Shown here: piece after piece, positions 1 through 7,147 of the stretch
Numbering within the stretch: the stretch's first letter is position 1
How the letters are laid out: each line of letters starts with the position of its first letter
Origin: Shewanella oneidensis MR-1
GTDB lineage: Bacteria; Pseudomonadota; Gammaproteobacteria; Enterobacterales; Shewanellaceae
Reading direction: 5' to 3'
Length of the DNA: 64,000 nucleotides
Assembly: GCF_000146165.2 (NCBI RefSeq)
Contig: NC_004347.2
Span: forward strand, 3,444,790-3,508,789
Notes under the pieces: model-generated
Seen by the model: the letters and a program-made list of their open reading frames with translations, nothing else
Databases searched by the model: none
What the model was told of the DNA's origin: nothing
Program-made: the position numbers and the translations under genes

Positions 1-627
1 TTTCAATCCTAGCTCTTTACGAACCTCAGCTGAAGAGCGACGCTTTCCTTGGTACATTACATCCCACTCACCCATTAAGGCTAAACCGACATGTGTCACC
101 ATACTCAAATCATTGGCACCTTCTGAGCCTCGAGATGGAATAAGTGGATAAACATCATTGTTGATATATTCCATATAGGCATTGGCAGCATCAACACTCA
201 TCCCTGTAAATCCTGCAGCCATCTGGTTCAAACGGATAACCATCGCCATTTTAGATTCAGCTTCAGGTAAAAATGGCTCCATCCCCGCTGCTTGTATCCG
301 CATTTGCCGCTCATTAAATTTAATAGATTCTGAACGATTCGGCTCATTTTCGACCGAAGCCCCCGCGACACGCTGGTCTTTCAGAGCACCGTAATTAACG
401 GTTAATCCATAAATAGAACGCCCATCTTCAGCTGCATCAATAGGCGCTTTATAAGACGCTCGAATACGCTCCCAACCTTCTTTCGAAATGTTAACATCTT
501 CACCAGACTTAGATATTTCCCAAAGTTTATCTACAGTCAATGAAGTGCCATCAAGCGTATGAGTTGCTGCGATTGATGTCATAGGTAATATAGCGGCTAT
601 TACAAGCGGTATAGTTTTTAATTTCAT
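1..627 (-). CDS. Exported histidine/phenylalanine ammonia-lyase homologue (partial)
   Basis: Only the N-terminal 209 residues are in the window; the gene runs off position 1. Residues 1-21 form a Sec signal peptide, so the product should be periplasmic, which is unusual because HAL/PAL enzymes are normally cytoplasmic. Family hallmarks are a YGLTVNYG stretch from Y73, matching the catalytic-Tyr YGxNTGFG motif, and a PLIPSRGSEGANDL stretch ending near residue 174, matching PxxPxxGSxGASGDL. The Ala-Ser-Gly triplet that cyclises to the MIO group is replaced: G167-S-E-G-A-N-D-L is one residue shorter and has no Ser at the key site. The start ATG is preceded by AGGA. Downstream of the cytochrome and flavoprotein genes on the same strand, it may supply or bind an unsaturated acid for the reductase. 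The substrate is unknown, and a non-lyase role is possible. Confidence 0.75.
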   Translation of the reverse strand, partial: MKLKTIPLVIAAILPMTSIAATHTLDGTSLTVDKLWEISKSGEDVNISKEGWERIRASYKAPIDAAEDGRSIYGLTVNYGALKDQRVAGASVENEPNRSESIKFNERQMRIQAAGMEPFLPEAESKMAMVIRLNQMAAGFTGMSVDAANAYMEYINNDVYPLIPSRGSEGANDLSMVTHVGLALMGEWDVMYQGKRRSSAEVRKELGLK

Positions 628-724
628 GTCAACGTCCTATTATTAGTTGAATATAAAAAAGCCTAGTTAGCTTTCGAATCAAAATTAATTAACAATCAAA
701 CAAATAGAGTTTATTAAATAGAAC

Positions 725-1096
725 TTACTTTAGATTTGGAAACTCCACTATATGGCAATCACTGCATATAGCATGTGATGGTTTATGCTCTGAATGACAT
801 GCTGTACACTCCAATGTATTCCGATAATGAGCAGAGTCATGGGGTAATTTATCGTATTTATTTTCTTTCGTTGGGATTTCGTCCATTGTACCATGGCATC
901 TAATACAAAAACTTGAATCAGGTCTTTCATTCGGCACACCAGTACCGTGACATGTTTTACAACTTCCACTTTTCCCCATCAACTTAAAATGATGCTCTTT
1001 AATTGGCACTCCACTTAAAGTATTCTCCGCAGAGTAGGCAGATAAACAAGTCATTAACAAAGCACTAACCAAACCTAATTTATATATATATTTCAT
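725..1096 (-). CDS. Small periplasmic tetrahaem cytochrome c
   Basis: The 123-residue protein has a signal peptide ending near AYSA and four haem-binding CxxCH motifs (CKTCH, CIRCH, CTACH, CSDCH). It resembles the N-terminal haem domain of flavocytochrome c fumarate reductase, here as a separate polypeptide. Its likely role is to pass electrons from the quinol-oxidising CymA-type cytochrome pool to the flavoprotein encoded 12 bp upstream. The open frame can be read from a GTG at 1105, but the in-frame ATGs at 1099 and 1096 lie better behind AGGTG; I chose 1096. Cytochrome identity is firm; partner and redox role are inferred from adjacency. Confidence 0.9.
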   Translation of the reverse strand: MKYIYKLGLVSALLMTCLSAYSAENTLSGVPIKEHHFKLMGKSGSCKTCHGTGVPNERPDSSFCIRCHGTMDEIPTKENKYDKLPHDSAHYRNTLECTACHSEHKPSHAICSDCHIVEFPNLK

Positions 1097-1108
1097 CATT
1101 ATCACCTA

Positions 1109-2608
1109 TTACACTTTTCTAATGGCAGCTTGATTACCTGCAATTTGCCCAAACACGAGACCATCAATAGAAGAGCAACCACCTAATCGGTCCATTCCAT
1201 GTGTACCACCAGTAACTTCACCAGCAGCAAATAAGCCTGAAATAGGTTCGCAAGTATTAGAGTCAATGACTTCTGCGTTAGGCGTAATAGCAACCCCCCC
1301 CATGCAATAATGTAATTTTGGTGACAAACGGATTGAATAATATGGAGGTTTTAAAATTGTTTTTTCATCTAAAGGTTTGTTAAAAGGATCTTTTGCTTTA
1401 CCTTGAACAATCTCATTCCATTCATTTATTGAATTTTGTAATGCATTAATATCAACATCATAACGTTTGGCTAATTCTTCGAGCGTTTCAGACTTTTTAA
1501 TTGCACCATCACGGTAAGCCGCTTTAAATCCTTCTGCATGATTTGCCGTTGCCTCACCACAAAATACAAACGGCATATTAGGTTTTTCTTTCGTACCTGA
1601 GGCCAACACTGCCAACTGCGCATCTGCACGAGTTCGACGGTCTGCTAATTCATTCATGAATCTCGCCCCTGTTTTTGGGTCAATAGCGATCCCTTCTGCA
1701 AAGGCGTAATCAGCAAAGAAACTTGCAGGGCCAGCTCCCTTTTCATCCGGTGTAGCCCAAGGCCCTAACTGGTACATGTCTAACATGACCGGCAGTGCAC
1801 GAATAGAGAGCAGTGACTTAATCATGGTTGCTGTAGCACCAGGCTGAGCAGTGCTTTCAAGTTTCTGATATGCAGGCATTGTTGTTTTAATAAACTGGTG
1901 ATCTTGTCCCCATCCACCAGAAGCAACAATTACCCCTTTTTTAGCTTTATAAGCGAATTGACCTCTATTGGAACCGCTCTTAAAATCGTATTTTTCGCTG
2001 ACAACAATACCTGTCACACCGCTGTCGCCACGAATGATTTCTTCAACATTCGTTCTATTTTGAAATATGATCCCAGCCTTGCGAAGGTAGTTATGCATAG
2101 GAACGACAATTCCGCCGCCAGATGCACTTTCGGGTAAATGTGCACGTGGGGCACTATGCCCACCTAGACGAATCACTTTGTCTTGAAACTTAACGCCACA
2201 TTCCATCAGCATATCGTAAGCTTTGTGCGCTTCTGTAGCTAAAGTGCGGCAAAGTTCAGGATGATTAAAACCACGTCCAGCTTTAAGCATATCTTTGATC
2301 ATTAATTCTGCGGAGTCTTCAATTCCTAATTTTTTTTGCATCGGAGTTAATGGCATACACATCAAGCCACCACATATAGCTGAGTTGCCACCAAATGCCT
2401 CCATTTTTTCTAGAACTATAATATTTTTTATCCCTGCTTTATGGGCTGAATAAGCAGCTGACAGGCCAGCAAAACCACTGCCGATAATGATAATATCAAA
2501 TTCTTTATCCCAAGTTCTTCCATAATTATCATTCGATGCTTTAATTGGAAATGCCATAGCGGCTGTGATGCCTGTTGCTAACTTCAGGAAATCTCTTCTT
2601 CCGGCCAT
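1109..2608 (-). CDS. Tat-exported flavoprotein, fumarate/urocanate-reductase family
   Basis: A 499-residue FAD-binding protein with an N-terminal twin-arginine signal (GRRDFLK), the dinucleotide fold GSGFAGLSAAYSA near residue 45, and a GGNSAICGG flavin motif. Active-site equivalents of Shewanella flavocytochrome c include H433 (HYCMGG), R474 (RLGG) and an Arg cluster at 324-327 that should contain the proton-donating Arg. The His and Thr/Glu positions that bind a fumarate carboxylate are not evident (MYQLGPWAT replaces the usual His segment), so fumarate is probably not the substrate. Urocanate-, cinnamate- or acrylate-type 2-enoates are alternatives. It lacks its own haem domain and is followed by the tetrahaem cytochrome. 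The start at 2608 has GAGG 5 bases upstream; an upstream TTG frame to 2638 is less likely because it buries the Tat motif. Confidence 0.88.
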   Translation of the reverse strand: MAGRRDFLKLATGITAAMAFPIKASNDNYGRTWDKEFDIIIIGSGFAGLSAAYSAHKAGIKNIIVLEKMEAFGGNSAICGGLMCMPLTPMQKKLGIEDSAELMIKDMLKAGRGFNHPELCRTLATEAHKAYDMLMECGVKFQDKVIRLGGHSAPRAHLPESASGGGIVVPMHNYLRKAGIIFQNRTNVEEIIRGDSGVTGIVVSEKYDFKSGSNRGQFAYKAKKGVIVASGGWGQDHQFIKTTMPAYQKLESTAQPGATATMIKSLLSIRALPVMLDMYQLGPWATPDEKGAGPASFFADYAFAEGIAIDPKTGARFMNELADRRTRADAQLAVLASGTKEKPNMPFVFCGEATANHAEGFKAAYRDGAIKKSETLEELAKRYDVDINALQNSINEWNEIVQGKAKDPFNKPLDEKTILKPPYYSIRLSPKLHYCMGGVAITPNAEVIDSNTCEPISGLFAAGEVTGGTHGMDRLGGCSSIDGLVFGQIAGNQAAIRKV

Positions 2609-2775
2609 AATACCCTCACCCGTTAAATATTTTTGCAAATATAAATAAGAAACATAAATTAATATAAAGAATTAACCGCAATAAACGTTAGAGTAAAACT
2701 TAACTTTACCACTAACACTAAATCGCACATTACGTAAGCAATGTTTAAAATTGGCCAATATTTATTACGATATGT

Positions 2776-2805
2776 GGTATAATATTTTTATTAAACAATT
2801 GTTAA
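2776..2805 (-). promoter_or_regulatory. Candidate promoter of the reductase operon
   Basis: On the minus strand TTAACA (2800-2805) and TATACC (2776-2781) are separated by 18 bases, about 170 bases upstream of the flavoprotein start. The palindrome TGTGAGTCACA lies immediately upstream of the -35, where a class II activator would bind. Predicted from consensus only. Confidence 0.35.
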
Positions 2806-2855
2806 TGTGACTCACAGCCGCCATTTTTTGCCATAAGTTTCACTTATCACCTTAG

Positions 2856-2872
2856 TGTGATCGAGATCTGTA
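2856..2872. promoter_or_regulatory. Possible CRP-like site
   Basis: TGTGATCGAGATCTGTA has a perfect left half (TGTGA) and GATC symmetry in the centre, but a poor right half compared with TGTGA-N6-TCACA. CRP controls anaerobic respiration genes in Shewanella, so it is worth noting; the match is weak. Confidence 0.25.
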
Positions 2873-3214
2873 TACTTACAAAAGAGTGAGATAGCTTTGT
2901 TATACAGGGAGAATCCGCCTGACTAATGCTCCTAATCGCTATGATTAAACACATAATATTAATCCGAATATCTAGTGTTAATAGTATGCAAAACACTACA
3001 ACGTAGCGGTTAAAATTCAGACAGTCATTAGCATCTAATTTTGATTGAACTGCAAATATATGGCTTTAAAAATCAATTTTTATTAAAAAATCACTTCTTA
3101 CGGAGTGACATTAGAATTTTACTTACTTTCTAATGTATTGGTTACTTGTTAAGCAGGATATGTGAAATGAAGTAGGAGATGGGAGCAATTAATTCACTGA
3201 TGATAAAATTGTCA

Positions 3215-3246
3215 TTTAAAAACCCCCATATGACTCAATATGGGGG
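3215..3246 (-). terminator. Rho-independent terminator after subtilase
   Basis: Perfect 9-bp stem CCCCCATAT / ATATGGGGG with a 6-base loop, followed on the minus strand by TTTTTAAAT. It lies 30 bases past the subtilase stop. Confidence 0.85.
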
Positions 3247-3276
3247 ATGTATCTTCAATCAATAGGCTGAATGAGC

Positions 3277-6200
3277 TTAGTATGACCTAGTACGTAGACG
3301 TTTACGGCGCAGGCCGAAGAGTCCTAGCAGGACGATACTCCAAAATATTGCCCCACCGCTATTTTCAGTATTGATATAGGTTATCTCTAGTGACATATCA
3401 CTGCTTTGACTGAATTCGCCATCAGTGACATTAACGTTGAACTTTGCAACTTGGCTTGAATTCACCTCAGGTAAACTTAAAATCACCTCACCTTTACCGT
3501 CATCTTTAATATCCACTGCCGGACCACTTATCTGGGTGACAGTGTAGGACAGAGGATCTTGATTTGCATCCTCCGACACAATGTTGAATTTAACATCACT
3601 CCCCATATTGCCTTTGATTTCTTTTGGAACAGCAAGGCTTGGTGCCTTATTTGTATTACTAACCATCAAGCTGCCTTGCTGTACATCAAAATCTGATTTA
3701 TCCGTATTGAGTGACCAATCAACCTTAAAGTCACCACTTATAGGGGATTTTTGATTGATTTTTGCAACAATAAGCGTACTAGTCTCACCCGGCGCTAATG
3801 TCACCTTAATATTATTTTTGTCATGATTTAAACTTATGTCTCCATTCGTTTCGACATCCGTTATGGTTAAATTATCAGCCATAGCTAAATTAAGCGTATA
3901 GGTTAGCGAATCTGATGTCGGGTTAGTCGGAAGTTGGATATTAAGTTCAGCCTCTTTCCTATGACTTAAGTCACCTTTAACTAAGTCTATTTTCACTGAG
4001 GGTTTTACTCGATTAACCACTAGGTTACTACGAGCAATAGCTCGTGCAGCTGTTGGTGTATTTCGGTCAAAAACTTCCAGCTCACTGTAATAAACCCCTT
4101 CAATCATATCGCCACTCCAGCTTAAATGAGCGCTTAATGCGTCATATGGCTTTGTGGACATATTTGGAATGGTTACCAGTGCTGGCAAAGTCTCGGTATT
4201 TGGCTGTAACAGCACGTCAAGTCTAACAGCGTCTAATGGATCACCACTTCCTTTATAATTATGTGCTAATACCCAATAACGGCCACTTCCCGCATTTAAA
4301 CGACAAGCTTCGCCAACATTCATACTTGTGGCACATGCCTGAGTTAATTCCACTATTTCAGGTATGCCATTGTTATTACTGTCTAACCCAATAAAAACAT
4401 CAATATCTATTGCGCTTGATTCCCCCACAATGACACGCAAATTGCTTGAACCATCAGGTACATTTATAAAACTTAGCGCGGTGCCGTCATTAACGTTATC
4501 AAACGGTGAGCGATTATCAGAATCCGCAGCAAGCGTTAAATGATAAGAGGTTGCCTTCTCCAGCGGTTTTATATTGAAAAGTAAATTTTCTGGATAACGA
4601 AAGTGAAAATCGGCTAGTTCTAGGTCACCTTTATTCCAAAAATAATCTTGGGTGATAAATGCAGGAACTAATGCGATTAAGGGTTTTACCGCTACTGGTA
4701 AAGATAACATTGGTGAATTATCAGAGGGAGCTAAATTGACTTGCATAAAGCTCCAATCCTCGTTCGCACGCAACGCTATATTTGCCGTAAAAGTAACAGT
4801 CACACTTTCCCCTTCTTTGATATCAAAACTCGAAGGGGAAGCAGAAATAGTGACACCATCGACATTACCGTTACTTGATACAGTCCAACTGCCATCTCGT
4901 GTTGCACGTAAGGTACGAGTCCAACTGCAGGAGTTCATGCATTGAGTTGAAGTCAGCACTGGCAGGTTCAGTGATGTCACATCTCCGCCTAATTCTGGGT
5001 TTGCCGCCTTATACTCATCGATAGGCACATCCATAACGAGTCCAGCCTGCGCGGCTTTATCGATTTGAAGTCTACCTGAGCCTATATCGAAAATACCTGC
5101 TGGCGTTTTGCCATCCTCTTTTAAGACATTAGTCGTTGCAGTCAGCATCATTGCAGATTGGATCTCAGCAGGAGTCCAGTCTGGGTGAAGTTGACGTAAT
5201 AACGCTGCGCTACCAGCAACATGCGGAGAAGCCATAGAGGTGCCACTTAAGAAGGCAAAATCCGAAGGGGCTGCATCATTAACGGAAGTAAATGGCATTT
5301 CATCCGCATAAGCAGCATAGATATCAACACCTGGTGCGGCAATATGTGGAACCATCAACTCAGTTTGCCATTTGTAAGGCCCCCTTGATGAAAAGTCCGC
5401 TAAAATATCCGCATTAGCTTGATCATACTCTGCATTTGCAGCACTAATGCTCACCTTAGGAGTGTCAGTGCGCTTCATCCATTCCAACAACTGTTTGCCA
5501 TCTAACTCATTGATGAGTAATGAAGGCAATGCATAACGAGCGCTAGCCATATTCTGGTTAGAAGTAGGGGTATTACGTATGATGACCCCAGCGGCAAAGA
5601 ACATATTCGTCACTTTGTCTGCTAAGGAAATTTCACCACGATCACATATAACCACTTTACCTCTTAAATCTGCCATCACAGGATCAAAAAAATAAACTCG
5701 ACTATTGCATAGGGCAAGCGAATTGCCGTTTATATCTTTGTAGTCACCTGCATACACTATTTCGGTTTCATCGCTGAGAGCATTGATCACTCCATTACTG
5801 GTAAATACATCAGCCAAACCTTCTATTTGGGGTAGAGGATCTCCAGTCACTCCGGAGCCACTCAGTACATGACTCCAAACTCTTTGATGAGAACTTGCGG
5901 CAACTGAAATCGCCCAAGGTGCCACATTTCCAACAGTTTCAGCATCAGGCCCCGCATTCCCAGCGGCCATAGCCACAAAAATGCCAGCTTCACGGGCAGA
6001 CAAAAAAGCAATATCCGATGCTGTATTCCAGGGATCATTCTGAACCCCTCCACGGGGGCCAATAGAGTAGTTCAACACATCTACCCCTGCTTTTATCGCT
6101 AGCTCGACAGAGGCTATCGTCAGGCTCGGGTAACAACCTGATTGGTCGCAAACTTGATAAGAAATGATGTTTGCGTGCGGGGCAACACCGGAGATATTAG

Positions 6201-7140
6201 AAAGTACTGTGCCAGTTTCAATCCCATCTCCCACTTCCTCACCAATATTGGGCATTAACACAGGTACATTGACTAATGCATTTCCCGCAGCAGTTGAAGC
6301 GGTATGACTGCCGTGACCGTTATAATCTTCACCATTTGCTGGACGCAATCCATTATATTCATCCGTAACTAAAGGAAAACTATATACTCCTATCAGTTTG
6401 TCATTACACAAGGTGGCATCTTTGACACAATCGCCCAAATAGTTGCCAGAGCCGAGCGGATTAATGATGTTGTGGCCATCGTCTCCGACAGCAGAAAATG
6501 CACGATTATCCGTATTAATCCCTGTATCTAAGATACCAATGATTATCCCGTCCCCCTTTGCAGCGAGACCCGTCGCATTTCCATCCCAAAGATTACTCGC
6601 CCCAATAAGTTGCGGACCATTATCCGTTTGGAGTTCAGTTGGTGTTTCTTTAATCACCTTCAATACCTGTGGTACTGTCAGCATTGTTTTTGCTTCATCT
6701 GGCGTTAACTCTAACACCATACCGTTAAAGGCCGTGTCGAACTGCATTTTTGCTTGCAAAGGCCGACCAAGAGTTTTACTCGCTGTCGTTTTAAATATAC
6801 CTTGATGATGAGCAATCTCTTGACGATATTGTTCTAATTGAGATGTTTGTAGGAGATGACTTATCTTTTGCGGTAATTTCTGCGTGATAGATGCTTTACT
6901 AACACTCGTCCTATCCTGTGGTGCTTTATTAAATAATTGCGCAGCGTGTGTTGCAGCTGGAGCTTGCATTAATTGTATGATGTAACGACTACGGCCAGAG
7001 TGATCAGCTCTAACGTCAGCATCAGCGTTGATGACATAATTAACTTTATTCTGCCAACTATATGCTTTTAGATTTTCTTGACTCGCTTGAGATATGCCGG
7101 TAAGTCCAATGGCAATCGCGATAAATGATTTATTAAACAT
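3277..7140 (-). CDS. Exported S8 subtilase with PA domain and GlyGly-CTERM tail
   Basis: A 1287-residue secreted serine protease. In order: signal peptide (1 to about 20), inhibitor-like propeptide (to about 180), and a subtilisin domain with catalytic D205 (ILDTGI), H276 (GHGSHT) and S635 (SGTSMASPH). The long spacing between His and Ser holds a protease-associated (PA) domain. Fn3/Ig-like and cadherin-like beta domains follow, ending in a GlyGly-CTERM sorting tail: GG, a hydrophobic helix, then RRKRLRTR. Such tails are cut by rhombosortase and route proteins through type II secretion to the surface. The start at 7140 (MFNKSF) has GAGG 5 bases upstream; the frame extends to 7173 but overlaps the preceding gene. 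It follows the 814-residue GlyGly-CTERM gene by 7 bp, so the two are probably translated from one message. Confidence 0.93.
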   Translation of the reverse strand: MFNKSFIAIAIGLTGISQASQENLKAYSWQNKVNYVINADADVRADHSGRSRYIIQLMQAPAATHAAQLFNKAPQDRTSVSKASITQKLPQKISHLLQTSQLEQYRQEIAHHQGIFKTTASKTLGRPLQAKMQFDTAFNGMVLELTPDEAKTMLTVPQVLKVIKETPTELQTDNGPQLIGASNLWDGNATGLAAKGDGIIIGILDTGINTDNRAFSAVGDDGHNIINPLGSGNYLGDCVKDATLCNDKLIGVYSFPLVTDEYNGLRPANGEDYNGHGSHTASTAAGNALVNVPVLMPNIGEEVGDGIETGTVLSNISGVAPHANIISYQVCDQSGCYPSLTIASVELAIKAGVDVLNYSIGPRGGVQNDPWNTASDIAFLSAREAGIFVAMAAGNAGPDAETVGNVAPWAISVAASSHQRVWSHVLSGSGVTGDPLPQIEGLADVFTSNGVINALSDETEIVYAGDYKDINGNSLALCNSRVYFFDPVMADLRGKVVICDRGEISLADKVTNMFFAAGVIIRNTPTSNQNMASARYALPSLLINELDGKQLLEWMKRTDTPKVSISAANAEYDQANADILADFSSRGPYKWQTELMVPHIAAPGVDIYAAYADEMPFTSVNDAAPSDFAFLSGTSMASPHVAGSAALLRQLHPDWTPAEIQSAMMLTATTNVLKEDGKTPAGIFDIGSGRLQIDKAAQAGLVMDVPIDEYKAANPELGGDVTSLNLPVLTSTQCMNSCSWTRTLRATRDGSWTVSSNGNVDGVTISASPSSFDIKEGESVTVTFTANIALRANEDWSFMQVNLAPSDNSPMLSLPVAVKPLIALVPAFITQDYFWNKGDLELADFHFRYPENLLFNIKPLEKATSYHLTLAADSDNRSPFDNVNDGTALSFINVPDGSSNLRVIVGESSAIDIDVFIGLDSNNNGIPEIVELTQACATSMNVGEACRLNAGSGRYWVLAHNYKGSGDPLDAVRLDVLLQPNTETLPALVTIPNMSTKPYDALSAHLSWSGDMIEGVYYSELEVFDRNTPTAARAIARSNLVVNRVKPSVKIDLVKGDLSHRKEAELNIQLPTNPTSDSLTYTLNLAMADNLTITDVETNGDISLNHDKNNIKVTLAPGETSTLIVAKINQKSPISGDFKVDWSLNTDKSDFDVQQGSLMVSNTNKAPSLAVPKEIKGNMGSDVKFNIVSEDANQDPLSYTVTQISGPAVDIKDDGKGEVILSLPEVNSSQVAKFNVNVTDGEFSQSSDMSLEITYINTENSGGAIFWSIVLLGLFGLRRKRLRTRSY

Positions 7141-7147
7141 GTGAACC

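Larger units (their letters stand above)
2609..3276. other. 668-bp intergenic region between reductase locus and subtilase
   Basis: AT-rich and without a convincing gene. It holds the subtilase terminator (3215-3246), a candidate promoter for the reductase operon (2776-2805), a short palindrome TGTGAGTCACA (minus strand, 2807-2817) and a CRP-like half site near 2856. A loose inverted repeat TAGTGTT/AACACTA lies around 2973-2998. The rest shows nothing I can name. Confidence 0.6.

Noticed and set aside
748..969. Second frame inside the cytochrome gene on the same strand
   Set aside because: The frame with four CxxCH motifs is the real one.
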